The translations under genes and the position numbers were made by a program. 24,053 nt of DNA from Thalassiosira profunda (lineage: Eukaryota > Bacillariophyta > Thalassiosirophyceae > Thalassiosirales > Thalassiosiraceae), in contig JALLAP010000096.1 in the NCBI GenBank assembly GCA_036939355.1, positions 1-24,053 on the forward strand. Reading direction: 5' to 3'. Below are positions 8,644 through 16,016 of the stretch, in pieces. Within the stretch, counting starts at the first letter, position 1; each line of letters opens with the position of its first letter. The notes beneath the pieces are model-generated. The model was not told where the DNA came from. It worked only from the letters and a program-made list of their open reading frames with translations, and ran no database searches.

Positions 8644-9926
8644 ATGAAGTCGAGTGATGCACTAGGGGGCAGTTCCCTCTACAAAACCATGAAGGTTTGC
8701 TCTGCCTGTCTCCAAGAGCTCGGCAACGAGCGCTTTAGCAAAAAGCAATGGCAACTGAGACAGTATCAGAGGCGCTGTTGCGAGTGCATTGATGCCAATC
8801 GAGCCTCGCAGCTTGTCGCGCCCTCGAAGGAGAGCTTCCAGTTTCTGACAAGGCCCTCTTCAAGCAGCCTCCACCAAATGACGATTGCCCAATCTACTGC
8901 CTTCCCTTGCCATTGGAGCTACATCAAATTTGTTACCACGCTTGCTGTGGGCAAATGGTGTGCCAAGGCTGTACTCTAGCTGTGATGGAAGAACACAGAG
9001 GATCTTCAGCACCCTGCCCCTTTTGCCGGAAGCGTCCCTCCTCTGTCGAGTTGATCAATCGATATCGGGAACGTGTCAATGCCAATGATGTCAATGCGTT
9101 GTATGGTCTTGGCTGCGCCCATAAAAACGGCGGCCTTGGTTTGCCACAAGACTACGACAAGGCGATGGAACTGTGGCTACGTGGAGCGGAGCTTGGATCA
9201 GCTTTGTGCCACAACTGTGTTGGATTTGCCTATGACGGCGGAATTATCGCGGCGAAGGATGTAGGAAAAGCAAAGTATCACTACCAACTGGCGGCCATGA
9301 AAGGTGATGCCGGCGCGAGGAATAATCTCGGATCGATTGAAATCCGAGAGGGCAACACGAGGAGGGCCGTGAGACATTTCATGATTGCTGCAAGCGTAGG
9401 ATCCAACAGCTGCATGCAAAAAGTGTCGGTCCTGTTCGAAAAGGGAGCCGTTTCCGTGGAGGAGCACAAGGCCACTGTGCAAGCTCACAAGGACTCTCTG
9501 TCTGCGATGAAAAGCATGTGGAGGGACAGAGCCGATGCTATCCAGGACGTTGACGTTGCGGTTGCAGCTGGCAACGTTGGCACCTCGATGAAGCGTTGGG
9601 TACATCATGCGAAGATAGGTCATCTTGAATCTCTCAACAAAGTTTACGTTTGTTGGCAAAGGGGACTTTTGCGGAAGGCTGAATTCGAGGCGGTCAGACT
9701 TGCTTATGATGCTAATGATATCATGAGTGACATGGGAACTGCCGTCGACGCTGTTGAGGCTGCGATCGCAATGGGCATGGATATGAACAAAGCAGTGGAG
9801 ATCTGGGTCGCCGCAGCAAAAGCTGGCAGCGAACATTGCCTGAAGAGGGTCTTTGTTGGGTGGCAAATGGGGTTTGTGTCAAAGGATGTATTTGTGGCAG
9901 CTAGGGATGCGTGCGATGAGAATTGA
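8644..9926 (+). pseudogene. Stc1-like/RING-like zinc-finger plus Sel1-repeat protein, interrupted by a frameshift
   Basis: The first frame (8644-about 8840) encodes KVCSACLQEL...FSKKQWQLRQYQRRCCECI, a CxxC...CxxC Stc1-like zinc ribbon that starts such proteins in diatoms. Met at 8689 is the usual start position. The continuation is in another frame from about 8820: FKQPPPNDDCPIYCLPLPLE, then CCGQMVCQGC and CPFCRKRP (RING-like). Sel1 repeats follow (ALYGLGCAHKNGG...KAMELWLRGAELG; KAKYHYQLAAMKGDAGARNNLG). The frame change equals one missing base, or two extra, between about 8790 and 8850, too short for an intron. The C-terminal part has three degenerate units of the form A..W..AAK.G....L..V...W..G.....F...R.A.D. 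Sel1 proteins act as adaptors, often with ubiquitin ligases. It is either a young pseudogene or a sequencing error. Confidence 0.7.
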
Positions 9927-10162
9927 GCTCATCTTTTGGCTTTGGAAAGTGTATTTATCTGGGGTTCCATCGGGCTTATTCTAGTCGAATGCGACGAAGC
10001 CCCTGAACGATTTCTTGCCCAGCACTACGGCCAGGAGGTGAAAATTCGGTGGAAGATTGCGGGCTATGACGACTTTGTGCTCGCGAACACGTGCGCCTAC
10101 TGGGCGGCAAGGTTTGGTAGGAAGATATGTGTTACAATGATTAATGAATCGATCCAACGTGT
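9927..10162. other. Convergent intergenic space
   Basis: The 236 nt between the Sel1 gene (+) and the membrane protein gene (-) probably hold both 3' untranslated regions. A 76-codon plus-strand frame is present, but nothing in it is recognisable. Confidence 0.4.
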
Positions 10163-11407
10163 TTAGTCCTCCAGATAATACCCCACGAGGTTGTGCTGGT
10201 GCTCCCGCGCCTCGAGGAGCTTGTCCTCTCCCGGCACCACTTGTCTCTCGTCCGACCGGCCCAGCGCCAGGTCCAGCTCCTTCCTTGACATTTCCTTGGA
10301 CCTCCGACTCCGCCGCGTCTCCTTGCTGGCGTCGTCCTCGTCCCAATCGTCCTCCGCCGAGGTGGGCGTGGGATCGATGTCCAAATCGAGCACCTCGTCG
10401 TCTTCGTCGTCGTCCTCGCCCGACCCGCTCCTGCTTTTGGGTTCGTGCGCCCGCTTCCACTCCTCCATGATCATCGCCTCCTTCTCCCGCTGCACGGACG
10501 TGTAGTCGGCCAAGCTCGACGTTGCGTTGGGCGGCTCGTAGGCCGAGATTCCCGTGAACATCGTGGCCTTCGTCTCATCGTCCCCAAGGGTGTCCCCATC
10601 GGTGTATCCCGTGTACCCTGTGAATCCCGTGTATCCCGTGATTGCCGTGCTAGCTCGGCTATTGAGCGTGCCAACGGTGGCCGTCTCCTCGTCGTCCTCC
10701 TCCTGGTACTGCCGATAGTGGTCCTCGTTGAACTTGTCCCGGTGATTTCTCCTCCCAAACCCAAATCGTCGCGGGCGCAGGGTTGGCCGGGACTCCTCCT
10801 CGCCCTTCGGCCGCTTGGGCTGCCACTCCTTCGTGGCGTCATCGTCGTCGTTGAACAAACAATGGTACGCGCAGCACGCGGAACCCATGCAGCACAGGGC
10901 AAACACCGAAACGGCCAGCCCGAAGACCAAATCCCACTGGTCGGCCGTCCAGTCCGACGGCGGGCTCTCGTAGAATTCCCACGCCTTGGTCCCCGCGTCC
11001 TCGGCCTTGTTTTGGACGTAGGATTGGAAGCCGCTTACGGATCCCTCGTCGTCGTCTCTGTAGCCGCCGTCGGCGTCGGCGTCGTAGTCGTAATAGAGGC
11101 TGCCGCTGGAGACGACGTAGTCGTTGTCGTCGTCCCCGGCGGCGACGGCGTCGTCCAGGTAGTATTGGTCGTCGTGGTGTTGGTACTGTTGCTGTGCGTC
11201 GTCGGTAATTTGGTCGTCGGTTTGATCGTCGTCATTGGCCAGACGCCGGTGCGAGGCGTCCGCGTGGAGCGGCCGCGCAGCAGACGGCGGACGATCGGGC
11301 ACGGAGCGTTGTCCGACGAAAGCGGCGTCATGGCCGTGGGCCAGCGGGCAGATGGCCAGCGCGGACAGGGCCGCCAGGGGAAATGTGCACGAGATGTGGC
11401 GCCTCAT
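10163..11407 (-). CDS. Acidic type I membrane protein with signal peptide, unknown function, 414 aa
   Basis: The N-terminus is a clear signal peptide: MRRH, a hydrophobic core LAALSALAICPLA, and a likely cleavage after AHG at residue 25. The lumenal or extracellular part (26-157) is dominated by Asp, Tyr and Gln. One transmembrane helix spans about 158-182 (LVFGLAVSVFALCCMGSACC) and carries several cysteines that could be palmitoylated near its inner end. The tail (186-414) starts acidic, has basic patches (PKRPKG, RPRRFGFGRR), then a Gly-Tyr-Thr repeat (257-268), and ends in charged sequence. No enzyme domain is visible. The architecture fits a surface or endomembrane anchored protein; acidic lumenal regions are common among diatom frustule-associated and vesicle proteins, but that link is only a guess. 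It is divergent from the histidine-rich gene. Confidence 0.75.
   Translation of the reverse strand: MRRHISCTFPLAALSALAICPLAHGHDAAFVGQRSVPDRPPSAARPLHADASHRRLANDDDQTDDQITDDAQQQYQHHDDQYYLDDAVAAGDDDNDYVVSSGSLYYDYDADADGGYRDDDEGSVSGFQSYVQNKAEDAGTKAWEFYESPPSDWTADQWDLVFGLAVSVFALCCMGSACCAYHCLFNDDDDATKEWQPKRPKGEEESRPTLRPRRFGFGRRNHRDKFNEDHYRQYQEEDDEETATVGTLNSRASTAITGYTGFTGYTGYTDGDTLGDDETKATMFTGISAYEPPNATSSLADYTSVQREKEAMIMEEWKRAHEPKSRSGSGEDDDEDDEVLDLDIDPTPTSAEDDWDEDDASKETRRSRRSKEMSRKELDLALGRSDERQVVPGEDKLLEAREHQHNLVGYYLED
10602..10646. repeat. 9-nt tandem repeat (GTGTATCCC-like, 5 copies) inside the membrane protein gene
   Basis: Five adjacent 9-nt units run GTGTATCCC, GTGTACCCT, GTGAATCCC, GTGTATCCC and GTGATTGCC. 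On the coding strand they give Gly-Tyr/Phe-Thr triplets in the cytoplasmic tail. The unit is a multiple of three, so expansion would keep the frame. Confidence 0.8.
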
Positions 11408-11785
11408 TTTTTCGCGGGAGTCTGTCGACGCTCGACAATGAATTCACTAGACAATCCGAGATTGCCCTTCGATAGCGTGCTTGGTCAGATGGTGTGCTTG
11501 CCGCGCAGATTGTTGTTGCTTTGTGGGCTTTGGGGAGGCTTTGTTGTTTGCTTGACGGCGCTTTGCAAAGGGGTTGAGCCCGGGTAGCAAATTCTGATAT
11601 TCTACATACGCAGGAATTCGTTGCATGTCTCATCGCTCAAGCGCCGCCAGCCTTCTGCGAGAAAGAGAACCTGACCTAGATTTTTTGAGGACTCCGTGAA
11701 GGAAGGACCGCAAAAACGGACGGAAGGACCAGAGAGGATCCGCAGCGCCGCCAGCCGCACAAAACGCCGCAGCCGCCTCTCAACC
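11408..11785. promoter_or_regulatory. Divergent intergenic region, likely two promoters
   Basis: These 378 nt lie between the membrane protein gene (-) and the histidine-rich gene (+). I see no TATA box or other motif I can defend. The right end just before the ATG at 11786 (CTCAACCATGAC) gives a good start context for the + gene. Confidence 0.45.
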
Positions 11786-13054
11786 ATGACGGACTTTCCC
11801 CTACCGAGCAACGTCAAGGAGGTCCTCTCCCGCCTCCCGGTGAAGGATCAGGGTAAGCGAACGGCTGGGCTTGGCGCGGGTGGTCGAATCGCGGCGGTTC
11901 GGGCGCTTGGATGGCCCGTGGACGTCGCGCGCCGATCCGGATCGATTCTTTCTGAGGCGAGGAGGTGGAGCGCCGATGATGGATAGTGGGGCGAGAGCCG
12001 AAGGGTATTTTCGGTTGTATCGATGGCTACACAATTGTGTCGGCTCGCGCAATTCGCCCGCCCGCGGCTGTTTATCTGCAATGCAATCCCCGCCGCCGGC
12101 GTCGTGCAGAGTGCTGAGACACATCTTGTGCTTGCGCGCGTTTGTTGTAATTGCAGCTTCTCCCTCGCTCACAATATGCCACCTTCTTCCCTTTTCTTTC
12201 CCCGTCCAGTCGTCATGCGATCGTACATTGCCGGCCTGCGCGATCAGCTCAAGGTGTGTGTTAGTGATAACTTGCAACAATTCATAAATATATTATTTTT
12301 ATGCACACATCTGATGAACTCACCGCTGCAACTCATTATCACACGCCAGGAGTACAAGGTCCGCGCCGAGAATGCCGACGACGATCCGCACGCGCACTAT
12401 CACGGCCACGAGAAATGCACGGCGGATCACGGCCACGACTCCCACGGCCACGACGAGAAAGAGGCCGGCCACGACGCGCACGAGGTGAGGAGATATCATC
12501 TCTGAGATGTGATGATTTCCTGTTATTGTTAGGGAAATAAAGATGCATAGCATTGACACGATCTGTTCATAATTTTCTCCAGCACAAGCACCACGAACAC
12601 GAGCACAAGCACGAAGATGGCCACACTTGCGAACACGAGCACGAGGCTGGCCATTCTCATGAGGTGAGGGGTTTCTCTCTTGAATGGTTGCACTTTCTTC
12701 TTGGCAACGTCGTACTCAAAATCTATTTGCATTATCTTCAAAGCATGGCCACTCTTGCGAGCACGAGCACAAGGAGGATGCTGGACATTCTCACGAGGTG
12801 AGGGTATGATGAGAGGCTTCGTAGTTTAGAGTGAATGCTTGCAAAGTCTTTCTTAGCGACTCGTACTCTTAATCCCTTTGTTCTATCCCTCTATCTTATC
12901 AACTAACGCGCAGCACGGACACGATCACAAGGAAAAGAAGGACGAGGAAATGCCGGCCTGGAAGAAGCGCGCCATGGAGAGCGGCGGGGATGCCAACGCG
13001 GCGCCGTTCGGGGGGAGCTGGGGCGCCGAAAGCTCGATGGATGCTACAAAGTAA
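11786..13054 (+). CDS. Histidine-rich, probable metal-binding protein, 6 exons with duplicated exons, 173 aa
   Basis: Reads as join(11786..11852,12210..12253,12350..12484,12583..12663,12744..12797,12914..13054). All introns are GT-AG and the frame is kept at every junction. The N-terminus (MTDFPLPSNVKEVL...VVMRSYIAGLRDQLK) looks like a short helical domain. The middle (exons 3 to 6) is packed with His: about 30 of 173 residues, plus three Cys, in HGH and HEHEH patterns. The C-terminus (MPAWKKRAMESGGDANAAPF, then GGSWGAE) looks conserved. There is no signal peptide or membrane segment. Such His clusters bind Zn, Ni, Co or Cu in metallochaperones and storage proteins, so metal buffering is the likely but unproven role. 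Exons 3, 4 and 5 all begin and end in phase 0 and end with ...GH.HE|GTGAGG; exons 4 and 5 are near-copies. Orthology to a named family was not recognised. Confidence 0.8.
11853..12209 (+). other. First intron of the histidine-rich gene
   Basis: This 357-nt intron is much longer than the others in the gene (80-116 nt). The donor is GTAAGC, and the acceptor follows a long pyrimidine tract (CTTTTCTTTCCCCGTCCAG). Long first introns often carry regulatory sequence; nothing specific was identified here. Confidence 0.75.
12583..12913 (+). repeat. Tandemly duplicated exon-intron units in the histidine-rich gene
   Basis: Exon 4 (12583-12663) and exon 5 (12744-12797) encode related peptides with CEHEH and AGHSHE, and both end GAG|GTGAGGG. 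The following introns also resemble each other: TTTCTTCTTGGCAACGTCGTACTC at 12689-12716 matches TTTCTTAGCGACTCGTACTC in 12848-12868, each followed by an A/T-C-rich run. Similarity across both exon and intron points to duplication of a genomic segment rather than convergence of low-complexity protein. Confidence 0.65.
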
Positions 13055-13416
13055 CTTCTAGAACTTCTTCCTGCTCACCAACCTTTTGCACAATCTCTGC
13101 GGCAAGCTGCAAATGCGCTCCGGCTGTTGACTGCGTATGTATTCTATTGTCTGTTGTGCAGTTGCAAACAGCCATTGCTCGTCTCTTCTTGGCTGTCTCC
13201 CATTCTAGAGTCTATTCCCTTCTGCCATTCCACTCCTCTCTCACCCCAATTCTTGAGCATCTCCAATAGAGGTTGCCTCTTCTTTCCTTTTCTTTTGTCG
13301 TCCTTCTGTCGCAGTTCTCCGTCTCTCCCCCCAATTCGACAAGCACTGCTCTATCATTTCCCCCTTCGTTCAATCCCGCCCTCCCACATGCCACTGTATT
13401 GCATCAACCGCCCTTC
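13055..13416. other. Pyrimidine-rich convergent intergenic region
   Basis: These 362 nt between the histidine-rich gene (+) and the small minus-strand gene are strongly C/T rich on the plus strand, especially 13180-13400. No gene is supported. The frames that stay open here are low-complexity Ser/Pro/Phe peptides caused by the base skew. Confidence 0.5.
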
Positions 13417-13833
13417 TCACGACCAACTCTTCAGCATCTCTTTTCTTTGCAAATGGTGTCTATCTCTCGCCGTCATCTGCCCCTCCTCCCGGGCGGTCAC
13501 GAACATCTTCCCGCCGTGTTGCCACCCGATTGTGCCCGAGTAGAGGAGGAATGCCCCGAACATTGCGGGGAGGTGCCGCGGCGAGGGGGCGGCGCGGTGG
13601 AGGCGGGACAGCCCCTGGACGGCGCGGGAGAGGCGGCACGGCCCGCTACCCTGCGAGTGGAGCGGATGATGTCGGGCGAAGGGCGAGGGCTTCGAGCCCA
13701 TTGAGGAGGTCGCGGCGGCAGTTGCAATTGCAACGGACGGCCGCCCGTGTCGCGGGGTCGACGGGGCGGCGGCCTTGCAGGGCGCGGCCGGCGCGGGCAG
13801 GGAGGGCGACGAGGGGGGCGACGGCGAGCTCAT
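13417..13833 (-). CDS. Small protein with one weak hydrophobic segment, unknown, 138 aa
   Basis: The frame is longer, but the Met at 13833 (CAAACCATGAGC) has the best start context. The first 80 residues are rich in Ser, Pro, Ala and Arg and could be an organelle-targeting peptide. The last third looks much more like a conserved protein: a moderately hydrophobic stretch MFGAFLLYSGTIGWQHGGKM near residue 90, then a charged tail TAREEGQMTARDRHHLQRKE ending LKSWS. This layout resembles small mitochondrial inner-membrane proteins, but I cannot name a family. An upstream exon is possible. The gene is convergent with the histidine-rich gene. Confidence 0.45.
   Translation of the reverse strand: MSSPSPPSSPSLPAPAAPCKAAAPSTPRHGRPSVAIATAAATSSMGSKPSPFARHHPLHSQGSGPCRLSRAVQGLSRLHRAAPSPRHLPAMFGAFLLYSGTIGWQHGGKMFVTAREEGQMTARDRHHLQRKEMLKSWS
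13721..13734. repeat. Perfect 14-bp palindrome GTTGCAATTGCAAC
   Basis: The word reads the same on both strands and contains two overlapping TTGCAA hexamers. It lies inside the small minus-strand gene. It is the clearest instance of a TTGCAA word that recurs across the window. Confidence 0.7.
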
Positions 13834-14184
13834 GGTTTGCAGCGGATGTGGGGCGTTCCCGCGCGTTGCAATGGGTCCAATGGGTCCAGGCAGGCTGGCG
13901 GTTCCGATTTGTGGCGTCATTGTTCGCCTCTCCACACTCATCCTACATAATTAAGGGAAGGATTGGCGGTGCCAGTGAGACTGTCACAGTGACAAAACTC
14001 TACACCCTACCTAGCTGCCCGTACCACTTAAAGCACTATGCAAATAAATTAGAGCACAAAGTTTGCTTCACGCTCACCTCTCTCTTTCACACTGCTACAG
14101 CACGCTAACCTCTCTCTTTCACACTGATACAGCACGCTATGTACACTCGCGCAGCGCTAGCCGGAGCAACGCGCGGAGGCTAGT
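13834..14184. other. Intergenic region left of the foldback element
   Basis: This holds the presumed promoter of the small minus-strand gene and, at its right end, the 32-nt direct repeat described separately. No further gene is supported. Confidence 0.4.
14069..14139. repeat. 32-nt direct tandem repeat, 2 full copies plus a partial third
   Basis: Unit 14069-14100 (CACGCTCACCTCTCTCTTTC...CTGCTACAG) is followed directly by 14101-14132, which differs at two positions (C to A twice). A third start, CACGCTA, follows at 14133. It lies just upstream of the foldback element. Confidence 0.85.
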
Positions 14185-14347
14185 CGGGTGCCTTGAAATG
14201 GAGGTCAGATTTGACCCAACCCGAAACCCTAACCTAACCCAACCCGAACCCAACCCTGCCCTACCCCCCCACCGCCCCCAACCCTAACCACCCTAACAAC
14301 TCCTAACAAAAAAACCCTAAAATCTGACCTCCATTTCAAGTTACCCG
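14185..14347. repeat. Foldback element: inverted repeats enclosing a degenerate telomere-like core
   Basis: The left arm 14192-14212 (starting CTTGAAATGGAGGTC) is a perfect 21-bp inverted match to 14320-14340. Extending outward past two mismatches adds CGGGT/ACCCG, so the arms are 14185-14212 and 14320-14347 (26 of 28 matching). The 107-bp core is made of variants of CCCTAA, CCCTAACC, CCCAACCC and CCGAACCC, close to the TTAGGG-type telomere repeat. No coding frame lies inside, and no clear target-site duplication flanks the element. It may be a non-autonomous transposon (MITE), or a captured interstitial telomere sequence. Confidence 0.75.
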
Positions 14348-14559
14348 TAAAGAACAAAAGGAGCGACCGGCAGCTGGTGACGTACCTTCGCAGCGCTGTT
14401 TCTTTTCTGATGCACTTAGACGAGCGGCATTTGTGTCACATGCACCGTCCCCTCGCCGATTTCCCTCCCCTCCGGCCGCCCGCCCCAACAAGCAACCTGG
14501 CGCTGGCTCTTGCAAATGGCCCTGCCCACGCAGTGCATCCGGCCGGCGAGCCCCAAACC

Positions 14560-15492
14560 ATGGCGGTGAGCCCCAAGCGGCGGCGCGCCCGCCCAGCTAA
14601 CACCAGGGAGCGATGCATCAAGCGTCTCTGGACGTTCTGCATCCTCGCCCCCTTCGCCGTCCTCCTCTCGCTGTGGGTCGGCGCCGCCCTCTACTTCCTC
14701 GCGGGGGAGGTGGACGAGTTGGACGGCGCCCTGGACGGCGTCGACGATCGAGCCGCCGGCCGATGGCGCCTCGGCCGCCTCGGCGGTGCCCCACGCAACG
14801 ACAATTCGCAGTTGCAATCGATCCGGCAGGAGGTCGATCCCTACGACTCGCCCACACTCCTCTCGCGCCATCCCAAAGTGTCAATCGCCTCCTCCGCGCG
14901 GGGCAACCTCGGCCCGCCTTCCGTCCTCAACCAAGACCCGCCCGGCAAAGACTGGATCCGAGATCGATGGCAGGCCGCCAGCGACATGGGCGGGACGGCC
15001 CTCCCCGGAAGCCATTGGGTGGCGCTGGATTTCAGTGCGATGTTGGACGAAAGAGGAATGGGCGACGGCGGAGATGGTAGGGTTGCGGTGTTTGTGACCA
15101 AGGTGGTATTAGATTGGGAGGCGGCGTATGCAAAGGACTATCGAATAGAGGGGCGGATGGCGCCTCCCAAATTCTCGGATGCGTGGTGCGTTCTCTACGA
15201 CACCCTCGACAACGACACCAACGACGAAAATGCATTTCCGCAACGAACGGTGGAGGAGTACGGACAATCGCCCGGGGTGAAGCAGAAGATGCCGTTGCAC
15301 GTCGTTCACACGATCGATTGGTCCGATCATCGCAAAGATGCCGCAGATCGGACATCGAAGGGGGGTTCCGGGGACTGCCACGCCCTCCGGTATCTTCGGG
15401 TGTTCATTCGCAAGCCGGCACGAGGGTGGGGCGTCTCGCTGTGGGAGGTGGACGTGTTTGGCACGATCGTGAATAATGGCGCGCAGCATTGA
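14560..15492 (+). CDS. Type II membrane protein with discoidin (F5/8 type C)-like lumenal domain, 310 aa
   Basis: The start was chosen at AAACCATGGCG (14560); the frame is open farther upstream to 14377 but that part is not protein-like. Residues 1-22 are basic (KRRRARP...RCIKR), and a transmembrane helix spans about 23-48 (LWTFCILAPFAVLLSLWVGA), so the N-terminus should face the cytosol. After a linker with an Asp-rich stretch, residues about 155-305 have the pattern of a galactose-binding-like jelly roll: HWVALDFSAM, VTKVVLDWEAAYAKDYRIEG, WCVLYDT, then YLRVFIRKPARGWGVSLWEV and DVFG at the end. These match strand signatures of F5/8 type C domains, which bind glycans or phospholipids. The likely place is the Golgi or plasma membrane. 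Its ligand is unknown. The frame is intact. Confidence 0.75.
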   Translation: MAVSPKRRRARPANTRERCIKRLWTFCILAPFAVLLSLWVGAALYFLAGEVDELDGALDGVDDRAAGRWRLGRLGGAPRNDNSQLQSIRQEVDPYDSPTLLSRHPKVSIASSARGNLGPPSVLNQDPPGKDWIRDRWQAASDMGGTALPGSHWVALDFSAMLDERGMGDGGDGRVAVFVTKVVLDWEAAYAKDYRIEGRMAPPKFSDAWCVLYDTLDNDTNDENAFPQRTVEEYGQSPGVKQKMPLHVVHTIDWSDHRKDAADRTSKGGSGDCHALRYLRVFIRKPARGWGVSLWEVDVFGTIVNNGAQH

Positions 15493-15831
15493 ATTGAAGA
15501 CACAACAACAAGAGCTACTATGGCTTAGGCATGCCGGAAAAGATGCTGCAACCGGCCACGGCGGCCGCCGATCCGAGCGGGAAGCAGAAGGGGAACGATC
15601 TCTCACCGAGGAGGAGCGAGGAGCCTTGTCGGTCAACAATAATTTCTCCACTTTCGCAAAAGGGTCGCCTGTAGCAGAGGACGGCGGAAATGCTCCACCA
15701 TCGGTGTGCGTCGGGCCCCTCCGAGGGATCGGATTGGCTGGCACAGTTCGTGCCCGAGAACAGAACTTCCGGTAGATACCTTAAGTAGTACTTTACGTAC
15801 GAAGTACTTCAGGGCGTTTGGATGCTTTCAA
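15493..15831. other. Intergenic region between discoidin-like gene and MITE
   Basis: No gene is supported. Near 15783-15811 there is a cluster of AAGTACTT-type palindromic words (including GAAGTACTTC) of unknown meaning. An open plus-strand frame runs through 15476-15775 and an opposing one through 15109-15744, but both look like chance. Confidence 0.4.
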
Positions 15832-16016
15832 TAGGCTTGTGGGATTAGTGGGGGTATTTCGTGCCATAGGTGGGGGATCCCCACGTGGGCCCCACCTCTA
15901 ACAAACGGCACTAGCTTCGCAGGTGCCGCCGGCGGGGCTTTGTTAGGGGAAGCTAGTGAGCCCCCCCACGTGCTGTAGGTGGGGGCCCCCACTCCCCCAC
16001 TAATCCCACAAGCCTA
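15832..16016. mobile_element. hAT-type MITE (185 bp) with 23-bp terminal inverted repeats and 8-bp target duplication
   Basis: The element starts TAGGCTTGTGGGATTAGTGG and ends with the exact reverse complement; the 23-bp arms (15832-15854 and 15994-16016) match perfectly. It is flanked on both sides by the 8-bp direct repeat GCTTTCAA (15824-15831 and 16017-16024). Eight-base duplications and TAGG-starting ends are hallmarks of the hAT superfamily. The interior also folds back (CTCTAACAAA with TTTGTTAGGGG; CACTAGCTTC with GAAGCTAGTG), so almost the whole element can form a hairpin. There is no transposase frame, so it would depend on one elsewhere. Perfect arms and target copies suggest recent insertion. 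It lies just upstream of the F-box/zinc-finger gene. Confidence 0.9.

Noticed and set aside
10445..11587. 380-codon plus-strand frame opposite the membrane protein gene
   Set aside because: It is a Val/Leu/Arg-rich shadow of Asp/Tyr-rich codons on the minus strand; the minus frame has a clean signal peptide and membrane helix.
11870..11900. Possible tRNA box B-like word (GGTCGAATCGC) in the first intron of the histidine-rich gene
   Set aside because: No matching A box, acceptor stem or cloverleaf could be formed around it.
12400..12800. His-rich repeats as a short tandem repeat in non-coding DNA
   Set aside because: The repeats stop at consistent GT-AG borders, the frame is kept through all six exons, and the last exon ends in conserved-looking sequence.
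13127..13543. Plus-strand Ser/Pro/Phe-rich frames downstream of the histidine-rich gene
   Set aside because: They come from a C/T-rich tract and carry no protein signature.
14220..14320. A true chromosome end
   Set aside because: Genes continue on both sides, the repeats are degenerate, and they are framed by inverted arms.
15109..15744. 211-codon minus-strand frame overlapping the discoidin-like gene
   Set aside because: It is mostly antisense to a well-supported domain, and the non-overlapping part shows no recognisable features.
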